A stretch of 64,000 bases of DNA from assembly GCA_965279595.1 (NCBI GenBank), contig CBDIIF010000009.1, positions 1 to 64,000 of the forward strand, written 5' to 3'. This document shows, in pieces, positions 48,291-62,900 of this stretch. The notes under the pieces are model-generated. The model saw only the letters and a program-made list of their open reading frames with translations. It had not been told where the DNA came from and did no database searches. The stretch is from CAIKLP01 sp965279595 (GTDB lineage Bacteria; Bacteroidota; Bacteroidia; Sphingobacteriales; Sphingobacteriaceae). Position numbers and translations under genes: made by a program. Position 1 is the stretch's first letter. The number at the start of each line of letters is the position of its first letter.

Positions 48291-51190
48291 CTAATCCTTC
48301 ATAGTAGAGTTGTCAAAGCTATAAAAATACATGCCTTTTTAACGGAGTGGGTTGTTTCGCTAAAGCAGCATGCAACACTTATGCAGCTACAGGAAATACG
48401 GACTCAGATAAAGCAAATTTATGCAATTCCTTCACTAACACTTCCTATTAATAATGCACTTACATTTCAGGAGCCAATTGTTCTAACGCAGCTGCTTGCT
48501 CTACCTATACTTTAACAACTTTTGCTTAATGCATTTTAATGATGAATACCTCCGGAACATTTTGTGGATTCACTGATGGGGCCTCAGCTTGTTCAGATAG
48601 GACTTGCATTTAATAATTAGATGAATCCTTATGTAACAATACTTGGGCAACTGGATGTGTTGTTGATTAAGTGTCTCAATGTAGCACAAAAGCTTGTAAT
48701 CTAGCAGCAACCTCACTATCAACTAATGCTGCCTGTGCTTTATATAGATAAGGATGCGTTACAAATGGAGCTGGATGTGTGGAATCAAGTGCTTTGTGCT
48801 CAGCATATCAAGGAACTCTAGTAACATGCTAAACATTCACAGGGGGAGCTGATGGTCTTTGTAACAATGTACCTGGAGCCACTTCTACTACTGCTTGTAT
48901 TGCAAGAACCTGTGCTGCTAATACCACTGCCACTACTAGTGCTGCTTGTACAACATGGAAAAATGGATGTGTTTGGACGGGAACTACAGGATGTAAAGAT
49001 GCTTCTACTTGTGCCGGATTTAATGGAACAATTGATTCATGCCCAACATTTACAGCTACCGATGGCCCATGTTCAGGAACAGGATCGACATCAGCAGCAT
49101 GCATTTCCAATTCTACAATATGTAATTAAGCTCCGGCTACATTCGCCACTCATGCTCAATGCTAATCATGGCACACTAATTGTATGACCAATGGATTTGG
49201 ATGTATATCTTCAACCGGAGTGACTTGCAACATGATAGTCTCACCCATAGTCTGCCCTCTTTATAAGCCTTCTCTAAGTATAGGAGGATCAAATGTTGCT
49301 CTAGGTTGTGACCTTGCTAATGAATGCCTCACTAAGCCATCTACCTGTGGAGGATTTTCAACAGCATTTCAATGTAACAATGTTCCAATATCTGGATAAA
49401 CAACAGTCACTTGTGCTTGGAGTACAGTCTCAAATTCATGCATAAATCTAACTTGTACCCTATTACCAGTAACTCTTACGACTGATTCTGGTTGCTCTGC
49501 CGCCCTTTCAACTTGTACAACAAATGGATCTGGTTGTGTCGCTAAAGGAGCTTGTTCAACATATAATAAAATAGCTTGTGGACCAGCCACAACCACCGAT
49601 ACATAAAAGTAATGTATTTGGGCCAGTCCAATTTGCAGACCTATCGTCTGCTCAGATAACACAACTGCTACCTCTGATGCTGCTTGTAATACCTATTTAA
49701 CTGGTTGTAGAACAACTGGATTAGGATGTTCAAACTCTTTGACATGCTCATCTTTCACTTCAGCTGCATTCTGCCTTAAAGATTAAAACAACAATCCCTG
49801 CCTTTGGTATAGAGGAACTTGTATTAATTATACAAAATGTACAGATGTTGCAGCTGCTACACATGCTCTATGCTAATAAGTATCACCACTCTGCACAACC
49901 AACGGAATAACTTGTATTGCAATTACAGGGTGCTCGATTTTCACATTATAAGCCAGCTGCATTATAGGAACTGATGGAAATTGCGGATGGTTGCCAGCTG
50001 CTGGAAGTGTTGCTTAATGTGCTTTATATACCACATGCACTGCTGCTTAAGGAACGACTACAGCATAATGCTCACTTTGGGGATCCACTTGCGTATCTAA
50101 TGGAACTTCCTGCCTCTCTAAGACAACCTGTTCTGCTTATACCACTTAAGTCGGTTGTGGAAATGCAGGAACTGATGGAACATGCTTCTATGTTATCCCA
50201 ACTGGTACTACAACTACAGGAACTTGCAGATTATAAATATGCTCAGATGCTACCTCTGCAACAGCTAAAAGTATCTTAACTCACTCTGGGTGTATTGGAT
50301 TTACAGCTACCACTCCTTGCACAACCTCAGGTACTGCTTGTATCCCATAATCAACTTGTGGATCATATGCTGTCTAGGTTGGTTGCGTTTAAGGAACTGA
50401 CGGAATGTGTTTTTGGGCAACTTCCACTACAATTGCAACAACAACAACACCTGCTACAACATCAAGTGTTTGCAGATTAAAATAATGCACAGATTCAATA
50501 TTGACATCAAGCCTATCATGTGCCACTGCATTGTCCGGAATAAAATGTGTTTCTAATGGAGTTAATTGCATACCTTAATCATCATGCTCCTAATATACAG
50601 CTAGAGAAGCCTGTCTCGGAGGTGGATCAGACGGTCAATGTGCCTTCACACCAGGAACTAATACAACAACCCCAAATGTAGGAACTTGCGCTCAATTTAC
50701 ATCATGTGCTTCAGCAAATGCAGATAGTGTCACTTGTGGATCAAGAACTGATGCTTGTTTCTTTAATTCAACAACAACAAATGGTACAACAATCTCATCA
50801 TGCTCCTCTCATACATGTGCAACAAAAGCATTAGGATCGACTTGTTAAGCAGTCCCAAGTTTCGATTTATCCACATATTCGATATGTGTAATTTCTGGAA
50901 CTACCTGTGCCCCAGGTAATCCAGCATAATTCACATAATCTCAATGTTATTCCAATTCAATAAGAACTTATACCTGGAATCCAACAACAAGCTCATGTTA
51001 ACTATGTTAAATTCAAACAGCAACTCCCAATAATACAAACAACACAAACAACTCCACCAACACCTATGGATTTTTAATCAGTCTATAGATCGTGGCATTC
51101 ATGTTCTGATTATCATAAATACAAATCATCTGGAAAAATATATTAATAAAATTAAATCATCAGCCAGAGGAGTGTATTATTTTCCATTTA

Positions 51191-51470
51191 TCATTCTCCT
51201 TCTGTCTTGATGCTCTAATCGATGAATACTTCTTTATTTGCTTATTCTAATGGAGAGACATGAATTCATTAAAACTCATTCAAAATCAAGAGATATTCTG
51301 AGAGGCCTTTAGTTTATGATTTGACATACCTTAAGTATTTCATAAGTTCTAAAATAATTTCTTCCTCAAAATCAGCTTTATTATTCTACACAGTTTGTAG
51401 AAACCTACTGCTAGTGGAGCTAAGGTAAAGTCAAAGTCATTGCCTATTTCCACACAGACTAATATAAGTT
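51191..51470 (-). pseudogene. Putative small minus-strand gene or remnant
   Basis: A protein-like frame reads FDFTLAPLA, then (across a possible 23-nt intron, about 51373-51395) NNKADFEEEIILELMKYLR and on to LNEFQ. An in-frame TGA (51266-51268) follows, then HVSPLEQANKEVFIDQSIK and a final TGA at 51191. No convincing start codon was found. Acidic helical character; not recognised. Lies convergent to antigen C, 80 bp beyond its stop. Confidence 0.3.
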
Positions 51471-52465
51471 TTACTCACAAGCTAATACAACAAAATTTAT
51501 TACATTTATTGAAACACGGAATTAATGGATTAACTATCTTTCAATACTAGTGAATCATCCAAAGATACTCTTCAAAATAGTTTTGAATAATTATTTCATT
51601 TATTAAATCCATCCACTAAAATATAATAATAATTTGTTACATAAGCTCATAGCAATAATGTATCACACTTATTGAATGAGTTATTAAAGTTAGCATGATA
51701 TATTATTTAGTGCTAAAGGACCCAAAAATCTCATCCTAATTGCATTTTTTATATTAAATAATATTTTTTAAGAAATATACTCCAATAAGTAATAAATCAT
51801 TTTCCTTAAATTATGTAATTGAACAAAATATTATAACATAAAACATGGTACTATACGAAGTAATATTAATGGTTAAGCACCAATTCTCTTTTTCAAAGAC
51901 CAACTAAAACAGAGAAAACAGCAAAATAATTAAATTATGCAGGGAGAACATAAAATTAAATGCAGATAAATGGTTTTGTATATGGAAGACAAATAAATGT
52001 AACACATATTTTTATTTAGATGGATTTAATACATAAATAATTATTCTAAAATAGTTGAAGAACAAATTAAGGGGATTCCTTCCACATATGTTAATCAAGT
52101 TCTTGAAATAAAAGGGATTCATAAACACTTATAGTTCTGATGTCCAATTAATGTAATAAAAAATTTTGTATTAGCATGTGTATCATCCGAAAGATGCTTT
52201 GACTAAGCACCACCTTCAAAAGCTGTAAAGTGTCAACAAACTTTAAAATAACTAATTCATCAATTCTAGCTCAGGATGGCATATATAATATTGAAGAAAG
52301 AAATAATCTTAGATTCCTCTACATAATTTAGCTATTTTGGTTTAATATAAATATATATAACATCTAACATAAAAAAATCCACGTTTATATCAAAAAATGT
52401 AAAATTCTAAATTGGTTTTATTTTATATAGATAAAACCTAAATCTTTTTTTTATAAAAAAAATTC
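51471..52465. other. AT-rich spacer before gene E
   Basis: About 1 kb with no open frame of note and no similarity seen to other parts of the window. Confidence 0.45.
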
Positions 52466-55400
52466 ATGTTTAGACTTCTCCTCATTTTAGTGAAGTAAGA
52501 CATTAATCCTAAATTTAGATATAAAATATCATTAAGTTAATCCTGCTGCTAAAATTATAATCAGTCAAATCACATTTTAGTTTTAGATCATGATTATGCA
52601 TAAAACTTTGAATCGACTATTAATTAGTTCCCATAAGAAACCTAAACTAATTTAATAACCATAATAGATCCATCCTTATAAATCACGATTATGATATTAA
52701 AATCAGAAACTGGATTCCTATACACTTTGAAAGATGAGAAAAAATAATTTAAATATTTGGAACATGTTTAATTAGGAGTCTTTTAACAAATATTCATTCG
52801 ATGTAATTTGTAGGAAATTGAGATTGAATGGTATTCTGATTTCAAAATTAAAAATCAGTATACTTTATCTTTCTCAGATTCTAATTCCTTATAAATAATA
52901 TTTAATTAAGATATTTTATGTTATCAATAAATTAGAAATATTGATAAAAATTCATTCATAAAAGAGTGTGAAGGAAATTTTCATGTTCAAATTTAATTAC
53001 ACCCTCAGCTATAATAACTTATATCATAATAATTCAATAATAACTATTATTCATTATAATTTTGGGTAAAATAAATCCATAAACACTTGAATTAAATGAA
53101 TGTATAAATTTTACAAGAAGATATAGAAAATGAATATTTAATGATGGCCATTCATAACCATAAAGTTGAAATAATCCAAAATGATAATTTGATGTATGTA
53201 GATTAAAATGATTAGATTGGTTGGGTGTATTATTAGTTAACTTATCATCTTGAATAATGAATTTTAGAATATCAAAGATAGGAATATTAATAAAATGTTA
53301 GTTATGTCTAATCTTTCTCAAAATAAGTTAGATTATTTATTAGTCCAGATAGAAATATTGTTTTTACAGCTGTCTAGTTGCATTTGACAATTCAAAATAA
53401 TAAAATTTTATGTGTGCCTGGTTGTTTAAGATGTGATTAATATGGATACTGTTTACAATGTGAAGAGGATTATTTTTAGAATGGAAATTTTTGTGAATGT
53501 AAATAAATTTTATCATTTATATTTTTACCATCTGAGTGTTATATAAAATTAAACTATTAAATATTATAAAAGGACGAAAACACTATCAATTGGTACACTA
53601 TCATTAATATATAGCCCATAATTTGGTGGATAATAATGCCCTTAGTGTTTAGATAATACAAACAAAGACTTTTAATTTTGCTTGTATATAACAAACATTT
53701 AACTATATTAGAACTAATTAGAGCTTCAAGATAATTACTATCATTTATTTATTCCATATTATATGGAAGAAAATACTTATTATCCCGAAAATTTAAATTG
53801 TTAAAATTATAAAGAATTTTAATTAAATAATCTAATTTATTTATTAGAATGGAATTATGATTTATATTAAATTGGATTCAATAATCATAATCAGAAAAAA
53901 TGTTATAATGGTCATTACCATAAACTCAGATGTAGAAAATTAGTAAAATAATGTAGAATTTAACTACAAATAAATAAATGTAATATATGTTAGAAAAATT
54001 ATATTTTACTAAATGGAAGATGTTCTAAATGTCCTTATGATTGTTTATATTGCTCAATTAATTAAAAAACTTTAATCTGTTTAAAATGCAAATAAGGATA
54101 TTTTTTAAACTTCTAAAGAAAGTGTATAAAATGTAATCTTGATAATTGTGAGCAATGCTATCACTATAACGGATAATTGAATACTCTGGAAAGGAATTTC
54201 AAAACTTAAAAATCAGGGTTCAATTATTTTATAGGATGCTCATATTGTAAGGATAATTATTCTCTAATTTTAGATAAAAGGGAATGCTCATTCATCGAGA
54301 ATAAGTTAAATAAAATATAAGTCACAGAAAAATTTTATTTGTATGACTTAATATTTAAATAATTTCTATAAATTATTATTAGGAAATGTGGAATATAGAT
54401 TGATTAATGTAATTTATGTTAAAATGATTAATGTTTATTATGCAAGCACAACTACTTATTAGATGTTAAAAATAATCAATGCATCTTGAAGTAATATAAT
54501 TTTTCCATTTATAATCAAAATTAAATGATCTCAGATTATGATAGTTAGTTTAATCTAGTCACATTTTTATACTTTAATTACAATTACACTGATATAATAT
54601 AATACTAATAATAATACTATTTAAAGGATTGCCAATTCAATAATTATGGAACACTAAATAGAATTGATTCAATTTAATGTTTTAAAGAGTTAAACTACAT
54701 AAATAATAATAATAATTGTGCATTTTACTGTAATACTTGTCTTGATAATATGACTTGCTTGGATTATAAGTACATAATTTAATTTTTTATTACTTTTACG
54801 ATTGTATCAAAGGATAATAATATATATTTAAATAATTCAAATAGCCTTATTTAAAATTTAAAAAGCGTACATTAATTAGAAAACAATTTAAATTAATATA
54901 TAATACTAATAAATTAGATTAATTCTTCATTATTTTTAATTTTCACTCAAATTTTATAATTATAACAATCCTCAATAATTATTTTACTTCAATTCAACTG
55001 CACAAATTTATTATTTGATGATCATTTAATAATTAATTAGTTTGTTATAATCGAAAATTCAACCTTAAATATATATCAGAGTTTAAAGGTCAAACAAAAT
55101 AGCTCCAATGAAGAAGCCACCTTTAAGATTACTAATTCATGGATTAATGGATAAACAAGTTTATCCATTTTGGAATTTAATATTTAGAATAATTTTAGAA
55201 TTCAAGTTCATCACACAATAATCTCAAATTTTTCATCCTTGATTTTTAATGGCTAAGCATAATTTATAGAAATTAAAAACTTGACTTTAAAGAACTTGAA
55301 TCTAATGAATCCAAAAAAAAGCTACTTTCTCCTAAAATCAAAATATTTAGTTATTGAAAACCTTACAATTAGTAATTGCTTTTTTTCTCATATTAATCTA

Positions 55401-58400
55401 TTTGATATATAAAGTAGACATATCAATATGAAGTTTATTTTAATTACCCAATCCACCTTTTTCTATTCATCAATAATTATATTAAACGGGAATTTAAGAG
55501 CAAATGTAATAATGATAATAATTTAAATTTAAAAAGTAACCTTTGATTAATCAAATATTTTAATAGCAGAAGGATAAAATCTGTTCAACATTTAATGGAC
55601 TGGTCTATTGATCAGATCATCTGATTTTTTAGACTCTTAACTAATTAAATTAAAAGAATTTTTATACTTACTCTAAGATTAATTTATTTTTACGATAATT
55701 ATGTAACAAAAACAAGTGTTCTTTGGATAAATTCCTATAAAATATTATTACAAAACATAAACATGAATCATAGTATATTTAGAAATGTTGATGTTTCAAT
55801 TATATTTTATGAAGGCTAATAAATTGATATTGAAGACTTTTAGTATAAAGATAATTCTCTTGAATTTGGAGGTTAGTATTCTTACATTTTATAACTTAGG
55901 TCTAACAGTACAAATATTAATGATATGTTAATATCTAATAACAAATTTTAGAGAGACTTTTTATTTAAATCTGCTATATTTTTATTATCTAAATAAATAA
56001 TAATTAAAAACTTCAAACTGTTCGATACCTAGATTGTTAATAATATTATTCAGTTAGATTCAGAAAACATACATATAAATAATTTTTTTTCTCAATAATA
56101 TTTCCATAATGGCTGCCGAAACCAAGGTGAAGGTTATAGAAGTTTTAAATTCCTTCTAGATTAAATTTCAAGATATACATGTAAATAAATTACAATCTAA
56201 TGATGAAAATTTTAATCATTACTTATTTTTTATAAAATCAAGAGAAGTAGAATTTTAGAATACCTAAATTTAAAATACCTATTGTGATAATGTTGTCTTA
56301 TTCTCAATATCAGATTGTTTAATCATTAATATGACAAATATAATAGGTAAAAACTTATTAGCCTGTTAATTATTAGATATCTAAGCGCATTTGGTTTTTT
56401 TAACTCATATTTATTTATAATAGGTGTAGTTTATTCTATTTGTATGTTATTATGAGCCTTAAATAAACTAGTATATTTTTTCTCTAGAAAATTTAATTGC
56501 TGTAAATTCATAATTAGAGAAAGGCCTAATTAAAATTTTTCAATAAGAAAATTTTATTACAGGATAAATAATTCTAAAATAAATCAAGGTAAAAGAATTA
56601 AAAGGTTAAATTTTTATCCTCTTTTCAATAGAGCGTGCTCTAATAATATTAGAATATTTTATAGTTTTTTAATCATAATTTAATCAAATACTAACCAACT
56701 ATAGATACTTCTTTAATCGTTTAATTATAAATAACATCAGAATCAAAGACGTAAATTTTATCGATTCATATGTAAACGTATTTTCATCTAGCATTTCTTT
56801 TAGTAGTATTTCTATAAAAATATCAAATTTTTAGGTTGAATATTGTGAAAATTTTTCTGTTTATATCCAATTTACATTTTGTAAAATAATAGATATAATA
56901 ATTAATAATTCTATAATAAGATACATTTTTTTTACTTAGGATGTAGAGTCAGGTATTTTACAATAAATTTTAGCTTAATATATTATTAAATAATAAATTA
57001 TTTTTTGCAGAAATTTTTATTTGGCTAATAATATTTAAATTTAACCTTATGAGATAATTTTATATTTTTAATTAAATCCAAACTACCACCACATCGAGGG
57101 ATTATTTGTATTTAATAATACTTTCTAACATGATGGGGTTTTATTAGAATTAGGAGGAAAATTTATCTTATAAATTTTTTTAATAGATAACAAATGCGAA
57201 TCTTAATGTGTAGTTTTAGATGAATACAGTACTATTTATTTACGATAATATGTTTATTAATTTCAAGATCTAAACATTAGATATAAAAATAAAAATAATA
57301 GTCAAATTACATAATTAGGGGTCTAAAAAAGAGAAATAGATTAGATAACATTACTAATTAATTCTAAAATACATTTTAAAGATCAGTAATATCACAACAT
57401 ATTATATCTACCTTCAGGCTAAAAATTAATAAATTATAGGCTATATGACTTTGCGTAACTAAGATTAGTTGATTATATAAGATCAATCACAGTGATCAAA
57501 TACAAGAATGATGAAATTCAGTTAATCTAGGGGAGTTTTAAAATAAATATATATGAATTTAATAAGATATAATATAAAGTCATTAGGAATTTAAGCTAAT
57601 ATAAGAATTTTATTTAATTTAAATAGACAGAACATGAATAAGAACTTAATAATTTTGAGATTATTTACAATCCTTATGAATAAAATATACTTATGATTGA
57701 AATACAAAAAGATGATGATCCTTCAATAAAAATTCAAATATATGCTAAAACCCAAATATGTTAGATGGGGGAGATATTAATACAAAATAGGTGTTTAGTG
57801 TGCAATCCTGAGCTTTAAATTTACTCAACAAAGTAAAAATCTAATTTTTGCTCAATTGTTGATTAGGAAATAATATCTGACCATACATAAGGATCAATTA
57901 AACTAAGGTAAGGCTATTGGAGGCCTTTTGTGTACAGTTCAATAATTTAATAATGTGAATCAAACTCTAATTGTTAAGGAGGTTGGAGGACAGGAGATGA
58001 ATCATGTAGTATTGGCTACATCGGGGGAAATTGCAATGCTTGTGATGCCTTTAACACTAGAGGAGATGGACATTTTTAATTTGAGCAACAAAAATGCAAA
58101 TTGTGTCAATAATTTAATTATTACTAATTTGTGTTTAAGCTGCTACTAATTTTAATGATGTAATTATTGTATATATGAAATTAGCTACTTCAGTAGATTG
58201 ATCATTCAAATGAATTCCAATATTTTAAATTACAGAAAGATTCTGTTGCATAGACTGGTTAATTTTAGACACTACTTTATTTTGGCTAAATTCATTTCAG
58301 GTATAATTAAAACTAATCCAAGATCGCTCATCAATGGTTTTAAACATTTTAATTAGAAACTTCGCACTTCTTAATTTAATTGTAAAAGATGTAATTGATT

Positions 58401-59483
58401 TACCTGAAATCTTAACAATTTTACCAATCCTGTCATATTAGAAAATAATACTTCTACATGTTTAAAAACAAATAGTAACCATTAGAATTGGGTGATTGCC
58501 TCAAAGATTATTGTTGCTATTTTGACTTTCAACCTTTACATATCTTTTGTGTTTGTTCGGAATCAAAAGTAAATGAAAAACTTCTTTTTATTCCCTTTAA
58601 TTTCGTTATTTTTAGTTCAAGGACCAACCATAACAGTTTTGTATTAATATATTTTAACAATAGATCCATTCAATAGACAATTTATGTCACTTACTCAAAT
58701 GTAAGGTATACTTATTTTGATTATGCTCTAAGATATTTCAGCCAAGGCCATCAAAGAAATTTAAAGCAATTCATATTACCCTTACTTGTAGTATTTCTCA
58801 TTATATTGCCATTTATGATATGTTTTATGATTAAAAGGCAAGCTAGACAGATATTTAGAGGGAAAATATCAATATTAGTTGGTAACTTCATTTTACCTTA
58901 CAGATATTATTACTAAGAAATAATTAATTATTTCAGAAATATTGCTTTGCTTTTATTGCTAGTATTCAACAAAAAATTGGTAACAGAATCAAATAAAGCA
59001 CATATATTTATCATAATTATTTATCTTATTAATTAAATTTAGACATATAAAATTAGGCTAATGACTAAATATGAAAGAAAATAGAGCATTATGTTAACAG
59101 TTGTTTTTTATTTTGCATATCTTCTATCACTTTTAGATCAAGCTGGGAATTTACCTATTTTATTTATCATATCATTTTATATTATGATTTCAATAAAATC
59201 ATATGTTTATTTTATATTCAAAGATAATAAGCTATAGATTTATGAATTTCTATAAAATAAGAATAAGCTTATATATTATTTAAAAATGAAAAATTATGAT
59301 TAATGTTTGAAGAACTGGAAAAATATTAAATTAAATCATAAATATTTAGTTTAATAGAAATTTAGGGCTTATTAGGATTAAAGTAATTATAATTCACAAG
59401 TAATCCTAAAAACTTAACATACCTGCGAGATAAATAATTCAATAAGATAAAGCATTTAGGAAATTGAAATGAATGAATTATGA
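52466..59483 (+). pseudogene. Lectin-like / Cys-rich / beta-helix / multi-TM membrane protein E, disrupted
   Basis: Starts MFRLLLILVK with a 24-nt intron (52495-52518) at the same place as in F. A lectin-like region (~residues 20-300) comes first. The Cys-rich block opens with CVPGCLRCDQYGYC (about 53416); a second intron is at 53593-53614 (22 nt). GFR-like Cys repeats run to about 54770, then Ile/Asn-rich beta-helix-like sequence, then the box GGWRTGDESCSIGYIGGNC (about 57980). Hydrophobic segments and a basic tail follow, ending at TGA 59481. An in-frame TGA at 53258-53260 replaces a Gly of F. The frame also changes near 55660 and in 58340-58690 unless unusual introns are assumed; one 25-nt intron at 58160 is plausible. 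A decayed tandem paralogue of F. Confidence 0.75.
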
Positions 59484-59943
59484 TTATAAAAATATTATTG
59501 TTCTTAAAATTGATATTATCCAAAAAGCATTCTCTATTTATTCCAATTGTTTGAATTATTCGTGGAATTAAAATATTAATATTCATTATATCAAAATATT
59601 CCATTTTATTTTTCTATAAATAGATAAATCTACAACAGGGATCAGATAATATATAACAAATCTTAACCTATATAAAAATTGACAACAAAAAGAAGTGGAT
59701 TATCTAATAAAAAGTAAAATTATAATTTCTCTTTTTTTGAGAATTCTACTTCAACATAAATAATTAGGGCATTCAATAAAATCAGCAAATACCTGATAAT
59801 CAGAAAATAGTATTTAATAGAAAGCTCTATTAAGTATCAAAAATTATACTTTTATAACTAAATGTTCAAGCTCTTAACTCATCAGAATCATAAAGGAATT
59901 TAAAAAAAATAATAATAATTTTTTAATGGTTTAATTTTACTTA
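59484..59943. other. Spacer / 5' flank of gene F
   Basis: AT-rich intergenic DNA between E and F; holds the F promoter by position. An upstream in-frame ATG at 59926 is an alternative start. Nothing else seen. Confidence 0.45.
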
Positions 59944-62900
59944 ATGTACCTTAAATTATTAGCCCTGATTTGGAAGTATATATATATTTACTACCAAAAA
60001 GTGCTCGCTTAACAGCTGGAATGTCCTGTTGTTTGTAAACCAATAGTTTAAGTTCAGAATAAGAATTAAATGAAGGAGAAATTTTTTATTTTGATTTTGT
60101 AATCAACGAACTTCCAAATGCTACTAATACAAATTTGATAGTTATTGAGAGGGAATCATAATTAAGGCTGATGATAATAAAATAAAATTAACAATTCATG
60201 TTCTCGATGAAGATTGATAATCGATCTATGATAGAAATTCATCAGGTCTAATTAGGTGTCTTTTAACAGCTATTTATAAAATATGATAAGGAATATATGA
60301 TAATAGAATGGTATTCAGATTTCTAGATCATTTATAAATAAAATTTAGGATCCTCTATATAAAACACAAAAATAATTAAGAAGTAAAATTTTTTATGTTA
60401 GCAATAAATATAAAAGGAGTATTAGGAATAATTTATTACAAGTTGTAAAGATGCTTCTAATATTAAAGTGTAAATGCATCCACAATTAAAATATTTACAT
60501 TCAGAAACCTTCAATAATAATTTCTATAAAATTTCATTTTGGATTAAATAATTAGTATAAGATGATTAATTTATGAATATTCAAATAATTGATGAAATAA
60601 ATGGAAAATGTATAATGATAGTTATTGAATGGTTGTACTGCGCTTTTTTATATGATAATATTATAATAATGAAAGATACTTGGAAGATAAGTGGATGGAG
60701 TTTTTTTTAATTTTCATACTAACAAAAGCATGGAGTCTTTAAATACTAGAGGGATGATTATGAAAAAGAAATATTGTTACCTTAAAACTTTTAATATTAA
60801 GTGAGATTATATGTTAGACCACATAAAAACATTATATTTACAGAGGCATTAATATAGATATCATCATAATCAAATTGGATTCTATGTGTTCCTGGTTGCC
60901 TCAAATGTGATACTGCTGGATAATGTTAAGAATGTGATATTAGTTATTAACACGAAGGAAATTTTTGTGAATGTTAAGAGGATTTCAGATTTCTTTTTTC
61001 ACCCTCAGAATGTTATATAAAACTAGACTATAAAATTCTTGAAAATAATAAATCTAGAAATAATTGGTAAAATTGATCAATAAATTTAGTCCTACCTTTG
61101 GTGGTTAGAAATGTCCTTAGTGTGAAGGTGACAGTGTAGACACTTTTTCATATTGTTTGTTTGCTACTGATATTAATTTATATTAGGAATCTTTACAGCT
61201 TGATTATAATTACTATCATTTACTAATTTAATATTAATTTATAGATCATAAGTATTAAATTGACAATCTTGATGATAGTTTTTAATTGGAATATCCAAAT
61301 ATTATTTATTATAAATAAGATAAAAAAGATTTTTACTTAATAGGATATACGAATAATAAAAATAGAATATGTTATAAGAACTATTATTACAATTATGTTT
61401 GTAAAAAAATGATTCAATTTTGTTAGAATTAATTTTAGAATTAAGTGTGTAAATAATGTCGATAAAAACATTTTTTAATAAATGGCAAATGCAAGAAATG
61501 CCCAGACAAATGTGAATTTTGTAAAATTTTAAACAACTAGATGTTGTGCATTAAATGTGAAAAGAACTATTTCCTAAACTTTTAAAGAAAATGTATTTTA
61601 TGTGAATTAGAGTATTGTGAAATGTGCTATTACTCTAATGGATAGCAAAATACTTTAGAAAGAAACTTTGCTGTTTAATAAAAAAGCTTCAAATTTGATA
61701 TAGGATGCTCATATTGCCAGCAGAATAGTTTTTTACACATGGAATAGAGGAAGTGTATATAAAAAGAAGATTAAAATTTTATTATCATTAATTCCAAGAG
61801 CTTCAACCATAATATCTTCAATACATTAAAATGTAAAGAAGAGATTTTTCAATGTTAGTTTTGTTAGAACGGCTAATGCTTGTAATGTAATGAGAATTAT
61901 ATCTTAGAAGCAATGAGTGGTTTTTGTTATTTAAATTAAAATAATTTAAAACTGTCAAATTTCAATTTAAATCTCTAAGATTATGAAATGGTGTTTAATC
62001 TTGTTACATTTTTATATTTTAATTATTCCTATATCGATATAATCTAATTATAATAGTAATACTATTTGATTGATTGTTAGTTTAATAACTTTACAGACAT
62101 ATAAAACATATTAAATATTTAATGTGATAGATAAATTTTATATTTAACCAATAAAAAGTAAGAATGTCCTGTATATTGCTTATTATGCTTGAATAACAAT
62201 ACATGTTTAAATTATAAATACATGATTGAATTCAATATCAATCTTAAGGGCCAATACATAAAGAATAATTTTGAGTTAGAAATAATGAACAGTTTTATTA
62301 ATAATGTTTAACTAATCTATTAATTAGAATTAAATCTTAACACATTAAATATTGAAATTAATTAAGTGACTCCAGATTATTTTATATAACCTGCTAATAT
62401 TCCATTTCATCCAGCAGGCTAGAATATTATTTTACATTTTCCAAATGCTTTTATATTAGATAATGAAAATCTATACTTTGAAGAACCAATTTCAATCATA
62501 GATTCTGTATTCAATGTTTTTAAAAATCTTACCATAGAATTTATTACTTAATAAAGTGGTAAATTCATTCTAAAAAATCTAATTTTTCAAGGATAAAACA
62601 ACTAATCAAGTTTACACATTAAGGTTGTAAATGGTTTATTTATTATTTAAAACGTTACCATTTAGAATTTTTCACTTTTATTCATAGTTATCTAATCTGA
62701 CGAATTACAAATAGAAAACTTAAATTTAAAAAATTTAACTATTACCGAATAAAATTTAGATTTAATCGTGTTTTTAATATATTCAAAATACATAAGCATT
62801 TCAGGTTTAAAAATTTATAAATGTAGCTTTGAAAATATCTGTCTGTTTAATATAAAATACCACATTAATAAAATAGAAAATGTTTATATTTATAAAGTAT

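Larger units (their letters stand above)
44710..51109 (+). pseudogene. Surface antigen C, two frameshifts and a GC-AG intron
   Basis: Signal peptide MKALILIVILIALTATQ; Cys modules as in A and B throughout; Asn/Thr stalk and tail TNTYGFLISL...AFMF, a GPI-type signal. Near 44785-44792 two bases are missing from a TG run: A and B have Cys-Val-Cys-Ser-Asn-Leu there, and adding TG restores the frame. Near 45501-45506 one extra base shifts the frame inside a module. Intron 1 (44883-44906) has GC instead of GT; intron 2 (45171-45196, 26 nt) is normal. After correcting these the frame is 2117 codons with no TGA. A central ~204-bp repeat is present. Likely a pseudogene, or damaged by assembly error; apart from these changes it is the cleanest antigen in the window. 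Confidence 0.85.
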
